NCBI RefSeq assembly: GCF_000255295.1
Contig: NC_017030.1
Span: 2,914,001 to 2,978,000, forward strand
DNA length: 64,000 nt
From: Corallococcus coralloides DSM 2259
GTDB taxonomy: Bacteria > Myxococcota > Myxococcia > Myxococcales > Myxococcaceae
Direction of reading: 5' to 3'
The notes under the pieces were generated by a model, which worked only from the letters and a program-made list of their open reading frames with translations, was not told the DNA's origin and did no database searches. The position numbers and the translations under genes are program-made. This document shows, in pieces, positions 1 through 7,894 of the stretch (its first letter is position 1; each line of letters opens with the position of its first letter).

Positions 1-188
1 GTGAGCCCGGGCATCTGCACGTCCAGCACCACCAGGTCCGGCCGCAGCGCTTCGATGCGCGCGAGCGCCTCCGTCCCGTCCGAGGCCTCGCCCACGCAGG
101 TGAAGCGCGCGTCTGCCGTCAGCAGGCGCTTCACCTTCGCGCGAGCCGGCGCCTCGTCGTCCACCACCAGCACGCGGAACACCGTCAT
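1..188 (-). CDS. LytR/AlgR-type response regulator, N-terminal receiver part (cut by window edge)
   Basis: The reading frame starts at ATG 188 and runs off the left edge, so only about 62 residues are visible. They form the start of a receiver domain: a hydrophobic strand followed by the acidic pocket VVDDEAPAR, then LVVLDVQMPGL, whose Asp is the expected phospho-acceptor. The ATG overlaps the stop of the upstream histidine kinase by 4 bp (ATGA), so the two are almost certainly translated together. DDEAPAR is typical of regulators that carry a C-terminal LytTR DNA-binding domain and pair with LytS-type kinases, but that domain lies outside the window and is inferred only. Confidence 0.9.
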   Translation of the reverse strand, partial: MTVFRVLVVDDEAPARAKVKRLLTADARFTCVGEASDGTEALARIEALRPDLVVLDVQMPGL

Positions 189-1300
189 GCGACCTCCACC
201 CGGGGCAGCCACACCGTCACGCGCGCGCCGCCCTCGGGCCCCGCGCCTCGCTCCAGTTGGGCCCGGTCGCCGTGCAGCAGCGTGAGCACGCGCGCAAGCT
301 GCGTCAGCCCCACTCCAGGCCCGGAGGCAGGGGAGGGTGCCCCGAAGCCGCGTCCGGTGTCCTCCACCTCCAGCGCCCAGCGGTCGGCTTCAGCTCGCGC
401 GCGGATGCGCACCTCCAGCGCGCCGCGCAGGTCCTGGTTGTGCTTCACCGCGTTCTCCACCAGCGTCTGCAGCGCGAAGCTGGGCACGCGCTGGGCCTCC
501 AGCCCCGGCGCCACGTCCCAGCGCACCTCCAGCCGGTCGCCGAAGCGCGCCGCGAGCAGCGCGACGAAGCGCTCGGTGTGCCCGCGCTCCTCGGCCAGCG
601 TCCAGGTGGGCTCGGTGCGCTCCAGGCTCGCGCGCAGCAGCTGGCCCAGGTCGCTCAGCAGCCGGTCCGTGCGCGGCAGGTCCTCGTACATCACCGACCC
701 GATGGTGTGCAGCGCGTTGAAGAGGAAGTGCGGGTGCAACTGGCCCGTGAGCGACTGGAGCTGCGCGGCCCTCAGCTCGCCCTCCAGCTCCGCCGAGCGC
801 AGCGCGCGGGCCTGCCGCTCCCGCCACTCGTGCAGGAGCGAGATGACCGCGCAGCCCAGGCCGTAGGTGATCAGGTCCTTCTGCGCCTCCATGGGGAGCG
901 CGTACACGGGCGGCCCCAGGTCGTAGTCCCCCAGCTCCATCAGCGCGTAGACGCCATGCCGCAGCCCCGCCATCAGCGCGATGTGCAGCGACGTGAAGAC
1001 CATGAACGCCGCCGCGTGGATGCCCAGGAAGCGCGCCCAGCCCACCCGCGGCGACGGCGCGTTGAGCACCGCCGTCATCAGGACGGGGAGCAGCAGCGTG
1101 ACGGCGATCGCGCTGGTCATCTCCCAGATGAACGCGGGTGCCCAATGGCCCGGATGCGGCCGCATGAGCTGCATCAGCCGCACCGCGCTGCCCTGCCACA
1201 CGCCCAGGACCAGCCCGAACGCCAGGACCTTCAGCGCCGGGCGCATGCGCACCCGGGGCCAGCGCCACCGCGTGGATGCAACGTCGTCCCAGGCGCTCAC
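185..1300 (-). CDS. LytS/YehU-type sensor histidine kinase
   Basis: A 371-residue membrane sensor kinase. Several hydrophobic segments lie in roughly the first 150 residues. A His_kinase (PF06580) box follows, QLHPHFLFNAL, whose first His is the expected phosphorylation site, and then a HATPase with TLVENAVKHN (N box), DTGRGF (G1) and GPGVGLTQL (G2). I choose GTG 1300 because it overlaps the stop of the upstream acyltransferase as GTGA; the open frame further upstream runs inside that gene and is a shadow. Its own stop overlaps the start of the response regulator (ATGA). The three genes therefore form a tightly coupled operon, and the kinase most likely phosphorylates the adjacent regulator. 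The signal sensed cannot be told from sequence. Confidence 0.93.
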   Translation of the reverse strand: MSAWDDVASTRWRWPRVRMRPALKVLAFGLVLGVWQGSAVRLMQLMRPHPGHWAPAFIWEMTSAIAVTLLLPVLMTAVLNAPSPRVGWARFLGIHAAAFMVFTSLHIALMAGLRHGVYALMELGDYDLGPPVYALPMEAQKDLITYGLGCAVISLLHEWRERQARALRSAELEGELRAAQLQSLTGQLHPHFLFNALHTIGSVMYEDLPRTDRLLSDLGQLLRASLERTEPTWTLAEERGHTERFVALLAARFGDRLEVRWDVAPGLEAQRVPSFALQTLVENAVKHNQDLRGALEVRIRARAEADRWALEVEDTGRGFGAPSPASGPGVGLTQLARVLTLLHGDRAQLERGAGPEGGARVTVWLPRVEVA

Positions 1301-2454
1301 CCCACGGCCTCCGGGGTGAGGACGGCCGGACACGCGGCCCGGGGCTTCATGCCGAAGAGCGGCCGGAGCCACGACACGCGGGACACGCCCTCGCACAGCG
1401 CCAGCGTGACGGCGAAGGACAGCGTGAGCACCGCGAAGAGCATGGCCCAGGGACCTACTGGCAGCCGCAGACACAGGTAGCCCACGCAGAGGATGACCGT
1501 CTGGTGGAAGATGTAGAACGGATACGACAGCGCCTGCGCGTGCGAAAGCCACGCGGGGGCCGTGCGCACGTGGTGCCGCGCGAAGGCCATCGCCGTCAGC
1601 AGCCCGCTCCAGATGAGCACCGTGCCCCCCACGATGGCGGGCACCACCGGCATCACCGGCCACGGCCACACCAGCTCCACGATGAGTGCCGCCACCGTCA
1701 CGGCCAGGAGCCCGTGGCGCAGCGCCACCAGCCGGCCCCACACGCCCGGGCAGCGGCCCAGCAGGTGCCCGTAGAGGAACAGCAGGCCGTAGTGCACGAA
1801 CGTGCGCGGATCATCCAGCAGTGCGTGCGTCTCTGGGAAGTCGCGCAAGAGCACCCGGTTGAGCGCCAGCGGCACGACAAGCCACAGCACGTTCACCCCT
1901 CGCGACAGCCACGCGTCCGCCCACGCGAGGAACCGTCCCCCGGCCTGCGTGCGCAGCGCCGCGAAGAGGGGCAGGGCCAGGAGGCAGTAGACGAACAGGT
2001 AGGCCACGAACCACAGATGGTGCCAGCTGAAGCTGCCCGCGGGGTAGGGCACGAAGTCGAACACCGTCGGGTAGAACGCGGCGTAGCTTCCCTGGATGCG
2101 GCCCTGGAACAGCCGCTCCACGTAGATCTGCGGCGGCACCACCACGAACATGCCGAACACCAGCGGCAACAACAGCCGCTTCGCCCGGTCCTTCGTGAAC
2201 GCCCTCAAGGAGCGCCGCCGGAGCGCGAACGCGGTGCCCGCGCCGGAGATGACCATCAACAGCGGCATGCGCACCAGGTGCAGCACTCCCATCACGGGCT
2301 CCAGCACCGGCAGCGCCTGGGGGCTCTTGATGTGCCACTCCCAGGTGTTGAACATCATCCCGGTGTGGAACAGGTGCAGCACCACGATGGCCAGCACGCG
2401 GAGCCAGTCCAGGTCGGGGTGGTGCGCGGCGGCGGGGCGGGGTGGGGCGCTCAT
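1297..2454 (-). CDS. Acyltransferase family 3 integral membrane protein
   Basis: A 385-residue polytopic membrane protein. Near the N-terminus it has the family signature LDWLRVLAIVVLHLFHTGMMF (Asp, Arg and a conserved His in the first membrane helix), then about ten hydrophobic segments. This matches the acyltransferase-3 family (OafA/OpgC/NodX type), which transfers acyl groups to extracytoplasmic carbohydrates or lipids. The start at ATG 2454 is preceded by GGAGG at suitable spacing. It is the first gene of an operon with a LytS-type kinase and a response regulator and lies just past the rplI terminator. The acceptor is unknown; in this position it may modify a cell-surface glycan whose state the kinase monitors, which is inference. 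Confidence 0.88.
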   Translation of the reverse strand: MSAPPRPAAAHHPDLDWLRVLAIVVLHLFHTGMMFNTWEWHIKSPQALPVLEPVMGVLHLVRMPLLMVISGAGTAFALRRRSLRAFTKDRAKRLLLPLVFGMFVVVPPQIYVERLFQGRIQGSYAAFYPTVFDFVPYPAGSFSWHHLWFVAYLFVYCLLALPLFAALRTQAGGRFLAWADAWLSRGVNVLWLVVPLALNRVLLRDFPETHALLDDPRTFVHYGLLFLYGHLLGRCPGVWGRLVALRHGLLAVTVAALIVELVWPWPVMPVVPAIVGGTVLIWSGLLTAMAFARHHVRTAPAWLSHAQALSYPFYIFHQTVILCVGYLCLRLPVGPWAMLFAVLTLSFAVTLALCEGVSRVSWLRPLFGMKPRAACPAVLTPEAVG

Positions 2455-2581
2455 GCGGTGGGGACCTCCTGACGGTGTCCGCCGCTGAAGTACCCACGCC
2501 CGCGCTCCTGGCACCACGCGGATGCCGTGAAACGGACCGCCCGCGGCGCGAGCCGGACAGGCCAGGAGCCCGCCAGACGCG

Positions 2582-2613
2582 AAAAGGGCCGCCCGGTTGC
2601 CCGGACGGCCCTT
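2582..2613 (-). terminator. Rho-independent terminator after rplI
   Basis: On the minus strand a 13-bp stem (AAGGGCCG.CCGG arm with one G-U pair) and a short GCAA loop are followed by TTTTC. It sits about 40 bp beyond the rplI stop and ends the rpsF-rpsR-rplI transcript before the acyltransferase operon. Confidence 0.85.
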
Positions 2614-2652
2614 CCCGTTGAAGCGATGGAGCGCTTCAGGTGAAGCGGTGGA

Positions 2653-3096
2653 CTACTCGGCCACCACGTCGACCTTGATCTTCGCCGTCACCTCGCGGTG
2701 CAGGCGCAGCTCCACGTCGTAGCTGCCCAGCGACTTGATGGGCTCGGCCAGGTGCAGCTGGCGGCGATCCACCTGCTGGCCCTGGGCCGCGAGCGCCTCG
2801 GCGATGTCCAGCACCGTGACGGAGCCGAACAGCTTGTCCTGCTCGCCCACCTTGCGCTTGATGGTGACCTTGACGGCGCCCAGCTTCTTGGCCTGCTCGT
2901 CGGCAGCGCCCTTCAGCTTGGCGTTGCGCGCCGTCTGCACGGACTTCTCGTGCTCCAGCTGACGCAGGTTCTGCTCGCTCGCCAGGACCGCCTTCTTGCG
3001 CGGCAGCAGGAAGTTACGGCCGAAGCCGTCCTTCACCGTGACGAGCTCGCCGGACTTGCCGAGGTTGTCGATGTCCTCACGCAGAATGACCTTCAT
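2653..3096 (-). CDS. rplI: 50S ribosomal protein L9
   Basis: A 147-residue protein of normal L9 length. It begins [19 protein letters not shown] and continues with [17 protein letters not shown], the conserved N-terminal rRNA-binding domain. A charged connecting helix (about residues 40-75) leads to a C-terminal domain. L9 binds 23S rRNA near the L1 stalk. It is the last gene of the rpsF-rpsR-rplI set, 30 bp after rpsR, and is followed by a strong terminator. A purine-rich ribosome-binding site (GGAGACAGG) precedes the ATG. Confidence 0.98.
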   Translation of the reverse strand: MKVILREDIDNLGKSGELVTVKDGFGRNFLLPRKKAVLASEQNLRQLEHEKSVQTARNAKLKGAADEQAKKLGAVKVTIKRKVGEQDKLFGSVTVLDIAEALAAQGQQVDRRQLHLAEPIKSLGSYDVELRLHREVTAKIKVDVVAE

Positions 3097-3126
3097 GTTC
3101 CTGTCTCCTGTGTTGCGGACCGGCGA

Positions 3127-3531
3127 CTAGCCGACCACCGCGTTGTAGGGGAGGAGCGCGATGCCGCGGGCGCGCTTGATGGCCACCGCCACCTCACGCT
3201 GGTGCTTCGCGCAGTTGCCGGAGATGCGGCGGGGGATGATCTTGCCGCGCTCGGTGACGAAGTACTTCAGCGTCGCCTGGTCCTTGAAGTCCACCGACGC
3301 GTTCTTCTCCGCGCAGAACCGGCAGACCTTCTTGCGGCCGAAGCCGCGGCCACCGCGCTTGTCGTCGTCGCCGCCCATACCGCCGCGGTCGCCACGATCA
3401 CCACCACGGTCGCGGTCACCGCCGCGATCACCACCACGGTCGCCACCGCGCGAACCGCCGCCGTAGCCGCCACCGCCACCGGGGCCGCGGGAAGCGCCCG
3501 CGCCCTGCTTGCTATCCATGCCGTTGCTCAT
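3127..3531 (-). CDS. rpsR: 30S ribosomal protein S18 with long glycine/arginine-rich N-terminal extension
   Basis: A 134-residue S18. The conserved core is confined to about residues 65-134 ([29 protein letters not shown], ending ALLPYN). It is the cysteine-rich C+ form: C70, C73, C107 and H110 make a plausible zinc site. Residues about 15-63 are a low-complexity extension built of GGDR and RGG-like units plus a short DDDK stretch, absent from ordinary S18 (usually 75-90 residues). The core and the rpsF-rpsR-rplI order leave no doubt about identity. The extension resembles RGG RNA-binding tails; its role is unknown. The gap to rpsF is 48 bp. Confidence 0.97.
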   Translation of the reverse strand: MSNGMDSKQGAGASRGPGGGGGYGGGSRGGDRGGDRGGDRDRGGDRGDRGGMGGDDDKRGGRGFGRKKVCRFCAEKNASVDFKDQATLKYFVTERGKIIPRRISGNCAKHQREVAVAIKRARGIALLPYNAVVG

Positions 3532-3579
3532 GAACGTTCTCGTTTCCTGGAAGGTTGGGTGAAGGTCCCGTCAGAGGCG

Positions 3580-4056
3580 TTACGCCTCCTCCGCGGACTC
3601 CTCTTCCGAATCGCCACCCGCGAACTCGGCCGTCTCGCCGCGGAAGCCACCCTCGCGCTCGGCGGGAGCGCCCGGACGGGTCTCCTCGACGTCGCCGGCC
3701 AGCTTGAGGTCCTCGAGCACCGGACGCGACTCGGGATCCACCTCGTCCGCGATCTTCACGGAGATGTAGCGCGTCACGTCGTCGATGTTGCGCAGGTTGC
3801 GCTCGATCTCCGCCACCAGCTTGCCGTCACCCAGGAAGCTCGTGTGGACGTAGATGGCGCGGGGCTGCTTGGCCACGGGGAACAGGGTCTTCTTCTTCCC
3901 CCACACCGTGAAGCGGAGGACCTTGCCGCCCTCACGCGAAACGATGCCGCGGACGCGCTCCTTGAGCTTGTCCACGTTGTCGTCGGTCACGTCCGGCTTG
4001 ACCAGGAAGATGGTCTCGTACTCACGAAGCCGCTTGGCGGCCTGCGTCTCTGCCAT
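3580..4056 (-). CDS. rpsF: 30S ribosomal protein S6
   Basis: A 158-residue S6. The core LREYETIFLVKPDV through YISVKIADEVD is the usual ferredoxin-like S6 fold, which pairs with S18 on the small-subunit platform. Beyond about residue 115 there is an added, strongly acidic C-terminal tail ending in EEESAEEA. The start at ATG 4056 follows GGGGAGAG at good spacing; a longer open frame upstream is not needed and runs through the leader. It is the first gene of the rpsF-rpsR-rplI operon, preceded by a 275-bp gap with a candidate promoter and leader hairpin. Confidence 0.97.
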   Translation of the reverse strand: MAETQAAKRLREYETIFLVKPDVTDDNVDKLKERVRGIVSREGGKVLRFTVWGKKKTLFPVAKQPRAIYVHTSFLGDGKLVAEIERNLRNIDDVTRYISVKIADEVDPESRPVLEDLKLAGDVEETRPGAPAEREGGFRGETAEFAGGDSEEESAEEA

Positions 4057-4083
4057 GTTTCTCTCCCCTTGGGGTCGAGTGCC

Positions 4084-4100
4084 CCCCGGACCATCCGGGG
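4084..4100 (-). promoter_or_regulatory. Leader hairpin upstream of rpsF
   Basis: A perfect 7-bp stem (CCCCGGA/TCCGGGG) with a 3-nt loop lies about 30 nt upstream of the rpsF start. In many bacteria an S6:S18 complex binds a hairpin with a CCG bulge in this leader to repress its own operon. The location fits, but I cannot confirm the bulge geometry by eye. Confidence 0.3.
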
Positions 4101-4255
4101 AGCGGGGAAACGGCCGGAGGCCCTCGAAGGCCACCACCGGGGACGGGAAATCCTCTCGCGCGCCCGTCACCGTCGCGCCTTGGCCCGTGCGTGAACACGG
4201 GAAGCTTTGAAAGAACATCCACCGGACCGCGCGGGACGCACTCCGGGGGAAGGGG

Positions 4256-4285
4256 CTTCTAAGAGGACCCCTCCCGGAAAGTCAA
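4256..4285 (-). promoter_or_regulatory. Candidate sigma-70-type promoter for rpsF-rpsR-rplI
   Basis: On the minus strand TTGACT (4285-4280) and TAGAAG (4261-4256) are separated by 18 bp, in the gap between pth and rpsF. The -35 matches consensus at five of six bases and the -10 at four of six. Confidence 0.4.
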
Positions 4286-4286
4286 G

Positions 4287-4304
4287 CTCAGCCAGGAGGC
4301 TGAG
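4287..4304 (-). terminator. Weak terminator-like hairpin after pth
   Basis: A 7-bp stem CTCAGCC/GGCTGAG with a 4-nt loop lies 27 bp beyond the pth stop. On the minus strand it is followed by CTTGACTTT, only a partial T tract. It overlaps the -35 of the candidate rpsF promoter by nothing but is directly upstream of it. Confidence 0.35.
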
Positions 4305-4331
4305 GGGACGGCAGGCGGCCGGCCCGGCGCT

Positions 4332-4907
4332 TCAGGCCCGGCGGTTGTGGCGGTTCATCGCCGTGGCCAGCCCGTCGCGCACCCAGCTCTCCGCCATGTC
4401 CGCCGCCTTGCCGATGAGCTCCTCCAACTGGCGGCGCTCGCCGTCATCGAAGTTGGACAGGACATAGCCCGCCACGCGCTCCTTGGCGTTGGGGCCTTCT
4501 GGCTTGCCAATGCCCACCCGCACGCGGATGAAGGCGTCCTCGCCCAGGCACTGCACCATGCTCTTCAGGCCGTTGTGCCCGCCCGCGCCGCCGCCCGCCT
4601 TGAGCTGCAGCCGCCCGAAGGGCAGGTCCAATTCGTCGTGCACCACGAGCACGTCCTGCACCGCGACCTTGTAGAAGCGCGCGGCCTCCGCCACGGAGCG
4701 GCCGGACAGGTTCATGTACGTCTGCGGCTCCACGAAGAGGATGCGCTCGCCGCCCAGGCTTCCCTGGCCCACCCGCGCCTGGAACTTGTCCTGGGTGAGC
4801 TCCGCGCGGGCGCGCGACAGGAGCGCGTCCACCACCATGAACCCGACGTTGTGGCGGTGGCGCTCGTATTCGCGCCCGGGGTTGCCCAGCCCGCAGATGA
4901 GCTTCAT
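4332..4907 (-). CDS. pth: Peptidyl-tRNA hydrolase
   Basis: A 191-residue Pth of standard length. The N-terminus [20 protein letters not shown] carries the active-site Asn (N9) and catalytic His (H19). LSGRSV and the [11 protein letters not shown] segment with its conserved Asp follow, then [11 protein letters not shown]. The enzyme releases tRNA from prematurely ended peptidyl-tRNA. I start at ATG 4907, where similarity begins; an in-frame ATG 13 codons upstream would add a tail outside the fold. It lies 114 bp after rplY, in the spoVG-prs-rplY-pth order also known from Firmicutes. A terminator in that gap should lower its expression relative to rplY. Confidence 0.97.
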   Translation of the reverse strand: MKLICGLGNPGREYERHRHNVGFMVVDALLSRARAELTQDKFQARVGQGSLGGERILFVEPQTYMNLSGRSVAEAARFYKVAVQDVLVVHDELDLPFGRLQLKAGGGAGGHNGLKSMVQCLGEDAFIRVRVGIGKPEGPNAKERVAGYVLSNFDDGERRQLEELIGKAADMAESWVRDGLATAMNRHNRRA

Positions 4908-4952
4908 GGACGGCTCCCAAGGAGGGTGGGACTGGAAGAGGCCCACACCCTG

Positions 4953-4995
4953 AAAAAAGACAGCGGGGCAGGCCCTGGAAGAGGCCCGCCCCGCG
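4953..4995 (-). terminator. Rho-independent terminator between rplY and pth
   Basis: On the minus strand a stem of about 12 bp (GCGGGGC.GGCC / GGCC.GCCCCGC) is followed by TGTCTTTTTT. It lies directly after the rplY stop and only 46 bp before the pth start, so it probably works as a partial terminator. Confidence 0.75.
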
Positions 4996-5021
4996 AAGAG
5001 ACACCGAACGGCGGAAGAGGA

Positions 5022-5711
5022 CTACTTCTTCGCCGGGGCCTTGGCCGCGGCCGCCGCGGGGGCCTTCGCGTCGCCCGCCTTCGCGTCCGCCGCCTTGCCC
5101 GCCGCCGGGGCCGCAGCCGCCGCGGCCGCCGCCGGAGCCGCCTCCGCCGCTTCCGGCGCGGAGAGGACCGCGATGGTGTAGTTGACGTGCGTCTTCACGG
5201 ACACGCCCTCGGGGAGCTTCACGTCGTTCACGTGGAGGGCTTCCGCGATCTTCAGGTTGGTGACGTCCACTTCAATCTGGAGCGGGATGTTGCCGGGGAG
5301 CGCCCAGACCTCCAGGTTGCGGCGAACCTGGGTGAGCAGACCGCCGTCCGCCACGCCCGCGGCCTTGCCGGTCAGCACGACGGGGAGGTTCACCTTGACC
5401 TGCTCCTTCTCCGTCACGGCGATGAAGTCCGCGTGCAGGATGTCGCGGGTCAGCGGATCCATCTGGTAGTCCTTCAGGAGGACCTGCTGATCATTGCCCG
5501 CCAGCTTCAGCTGGATGAGCGTGTTCAGCTTGTGCGGGGTGTTGATGGCCGTGCGGATGGCCTTCGGGTCCACGGAGATGTGCAGCGGCGCCTTCAGGTG
5601 CTTGCCGTAGACGACGGCGGGAACCTGGCCGGCGGCGCGCAGGCGGCGGGCAATGCCCTTGCCGGAACCTTCACGGGCCTGCGCTTCGAGGGTGCTCTTG
5701 TCGGTGGCCAT
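5022..5711 (-). CDS. rplY: 50S ribosomal protein L25/TL5 (general stress protein CTC family)
   Basis: A 229-residue two-domain L25 of the CTC/TL5 type. The N-terminal 5S-rRNA-binding domain spans about residues 1-92 (EGSGKGIARRLRAAGQVPAVVYG, then DILHADFIAV). A C-terminal beta domain follows to about residue 190. The last 40 residues are a low-complexity Ala/Pro/Lys tail. It binds 5S rRNA in the large subunit central protuberance. The start at ATG 5711 has a purine-rich AAGAGAGAT upstream. It is located between prs and pth, the conserved order. Confidence 0.96.
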   Translation of the reverse strand: MATDKSTLEAQAREGSGKGIARRLRAAGQVPAVVYGKHLKAPLHISVDPKAIRTAINTPHKLNTLIQLKLAGNDQQVLLKDYQMDPLTRDILHADFIAVTEKEQVKVNLPVVLTGKAAGVADGGLLTQVRRNLEVWALPGNIPLQIEVDVTNLKIAEALHVNDVKLPEGVSVKTHVNYTIAVLSAPEAAEAAPAAAAAAAAPAAGKAADAKAGDAKAPAAAAAKAPAKK

Positions 5712-5915
5712 GGAAATCTCTCTTTTCGGTGGGTACCGCGGTGTTCACCGGCGTCTGGGCGCCCTCGGCATCCCACCCCCATGGTGGGCCCCGAAGACGG
5801 CGCCCGGGCCGTTTTGAAGGCCCATGCAACCGGTGGAGGGGGCCGGACATGCCAGCCCCCGGGGTCCTTCGTCAAGCCGCCCGGCTTCCAGGCGGCCCTC
5901 AAGCCCGGACGGACT

Positions 5916-6869
5916 TCAGACGAACAGCGAGCTCAGCGAGTCCGCGCGGTGGATGCGCGCGATGGCCTCCCCGAAGAGGGCGTCCGTCTGCAGGGCGCGG
6001 ATCTTCGGGCACGCCTTGGCGTTGGCCGCGAGCGGCACCGTGTCCGTGAAGACGACCTCTTCCAGGACGGAGTCGGTGATGCGCTGGATGGCGGGGCCGG
6101 ACAGGATGGGGTGCACCGCGTACGCGAGCACCCGGCGCGCGCCCTTGTCCTTCAGCGCGAGGGCCGCCTGGGCGAGCGTGCCCGCGGTGTCCACCATGTC
6201 GTCCACCAGGATGGCGTCCTTGCCCTTCACGTCGCCAATGAGGTTCATCACCTCAGAGGCGTTGGGGCGCGGGCGGCGCTTGTCGATGATGGCCAGCCCC
6301 GTGTTCAGCCGCTTGGAGTAGGCGCGCGCGCGCTCCACGCCGCCGGCGTCCGGGCTGACGATGACCAGCTCGCTCGACTCCGGGAAGCGCTTGCGGATGT
6401 CCTCGAGGAACACCGGCGAGCCGTAGAGGTGATCCGAGGGCATGTTGAAGAAGCCCTGGATCTGCCCGGCGTGCATGTCCATGGACACCACCCGGTTGAC
6501 GCCGGCGACCTCCAGCATGTCCGCCACCAGCTTGGCGGTGATGGGCGTGCGGGCCGCCACCTTCCGGTCCTGCCGCGCGTAGCCGTAGTACGGCATCACG
6601 GCGGTGATGGAGCCGGCGCTCGCCCGCTTGAGGGCGTCGCACATGATCAGCAGCTCCATCAGGTGATGGTTCGTCGGCGGGCACGTGGACTGGACGATGA
6701 ACACGTCCTGTCCGCGTACGTTCTCGCCGATCTCGACGTGGATCTCCCCGTCGGAAAACGTGTCCACCGTCGCCTTGCCCAGGGGACGCTGGAGGTATTC
6801 GCAGATGCGATGCGCCAACGCCGGGTTGGAGTTCCCGGCGAACACCTTGAAGTCACGCGACGGCTGCAT
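5916..6869 (-). CDS. prs: Ribose-phosphate pyrophosphokinase (PRPP synthetase)
   Basis: A 317-residue class I enzyme making PRPP from ribose 5-phosphate and ATP. Visible features: [17 protein letters not shown] near the start, [20 protein letters not shown], the metal/ATP segment [13 protein letters not shown], and the PRPP-binding loop [13 protein letters not shown]. Its length equals the family norm. It supplies PRPP for nucleotide, histidine and tryptophan synthesis and for the salvage transferases encoded at 8536-9900. It is transcribed after spoVG (42-bp gap) and before rplY. Confidence 0.98.
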   Translation of the reverse strand: MQPSRDFKVFAGNSNPALAHRICEYLQRPLGKATVDTFSDGEIHVEIGENVRGQDVFIVQSTCPPTNHHLMELLIMCDALKRASAGSITAVMPYYGYARQDRKVAARTPITAKLVADMLEVAGVNRVVSMDMHAGQIQGFFNMPSDHLYGSPVFLEDIRKRFPESSELVIVSPDAGGVERARAYSKRLNTGLAIIDKRRPRPNASEVMNLIGDVKGKDAILVDDMVDTAGTLAQAALALKDKGARRVLAYAVHPILSGPAIQRITDSVLEEVVFTDTVPLAANAKACPKIRALQTDALFGEAIARIHRADSLSSLFV

Positions 6870-6911
6870 GGGGGCGCTGACTAACCCGTGAGCGCCCCGA
6901 ATGGAAGTTCG

Positions 6912-7211
6912 TTAGTCGAGTTCAGCCGCCACGGGACCGAGCGTCCCGTTCTGCGCCTGGTGAAGGTGTTTCTCGTACTCGATGAGGATGACCCGCTCCA
7001 TCTGGCTTCGTGTGTCCGCGTTCAACGGATGGGCAATGTCCTTGTAGGTCCCGTCCTTCCGTTTTTTCGCGGGCATCGCGATGAAGAGCCCGGTGGAGCC
7101 GTGGATCACCTTCAGGTCGCGCACGACGAAGCAGTGATCCAGGGTGATGGTGACGTACGCCTTGAGCTTGTCCTCTTCGACCGGAAACACCCGGACGTCG
7201 GTGATGTTCAT
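6912..7211 (-). CDS. spoVG: SpoVG family regulator
   Basis: A 99-residue protein beginning MNITDVRVFPVEEDKLKAYV and containing FVVRDLKVIHGSTGLFIAMP and DIAHPLNADTR, the SpoVG signatures. SpoVG proteins bind nucleic acid and act as global regulators (septation and sporulation in Bacillus, virulence in other Gram-positives); myxobacteria also carry them. I start at ATG 7211, with a G-rich site just upstream; an in-frame TTG-type extension upstream has no family support. It is the first gene of the spoVG-prs-rplY-pth set. Confidence 0.96.
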   Translation of the reverse strand: MNITDVRVFPVEEDKLKAYVTITLDHCFVVRDLKVIHGSTGLFIAMPAKKRKDGTYKDIAHPLNADTRSQMERVILIEYEKHLHQAQNGTLGPVAAELD

Positions 7212-7327
7212 GGTCCCCCCCCGAACCTGGAAGGCCGGAGCTACAGGGAAGCCTGGGACAGACTGAAGGTGAAAAGCAAGCACCCCCTACCTGTCGCGCT
7301 GGGGACCGTTCACTGCTCCCCTAGCCG

Positions 7328-7699
7328 TCATGCCCCGAAGGGCCAATGACTCACCAGGTGGGTGAGGAAGGCCAGGTGGTAGACCACGATGATGGCGTAG
7401 ACGACGGCGCCCGCGCGGATGGCGATGCGGCTGGCCTTGAGCCGGCGGTGCAGGCACAGGAGGCACAGGCCCGCGTTCACGATGAGCAGCTTGGAGAACA
7501 TGAAGAGCAGCGGTGACTGCTCGTACGCCACGCGCATCACCGGGTTGAGCTCCTCCGCCACCCCCAGCTGCAGGAAGAGCAGGGTGAACAGCCCGTCCAG
7601 CAGGTTCAGCATGAGCAGCGCCACCGAAGCCGGTGACAAGTAGAAAGAAGCCTGCTGCGCCCAACTCCCCGCCTGCACCTCATTCGCCGTCGCCGCCAC
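7328..7699 (-). CDS. Small DUF5658-like membrane protein
   Basis: A 123-residue protein with three predicted membrane helices, at about residues 22-45, 65-82 and 92-112. The segment NLLDGLFTLLFLQLGVAEELNPVM resembles the DUF5658 family (small membrane proteins with an Asp and an LNP motif). No function is established for that family. It diverges from the thymidine kinase gene across a 195-bp gap and lies 116 bp upstream of spoVG, on the same strand. Confidence 0.75.
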   Translation of the reverse strand: MAATANEVQAGSWAQQASFYLSPASVALLMLNLLDGLFTLLFLQLGVAEELNPVMRVAYEQSPLLFMFSKLLIVNAGLCLLCLHRRLKASRIAIRAGAVVYAIIVVYHLAFLTHLVSHWPFGA

Positions 7700-7832
7700 G
7701 CCCCACCCCCACGGTTCCCGTCCTGCTACCTGGGGCCAGGGCTATTCAAATCCCTTGCCAGGGCTTCCAGGACTTCATGGGAAGCAGCCGGCCAGGCAGC
7801 GCAGCGGGGGGCTTACCGGGCTGGAAACGAAA

Positions 7833-7861
7833 TTGACGGGAAGGGGTGGGTCGCGGAGATT
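7833..7861 (+). promoter_or_regulatory. Candidate promoter for the tdk operon
   Basis: TTGACG (7833-7838) and GAGATT (7856-7861) are separated by 17 bp, about 34 bp before the tdk start. The -35 is good but the -10 matches at only three of six bases. Confidence 0.3.
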
Positions 7862-7894
7862 GGCCCCGCCCAGCCACACCCCGACGAGCGTCCA

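Noticed and set aside
7212-7327. A tRNA gene upstream of spoVG, as sometimes seen near this cluster
   Set aside because: I could not form an acceptor stem, anticodon arm and T loop together in this gap.
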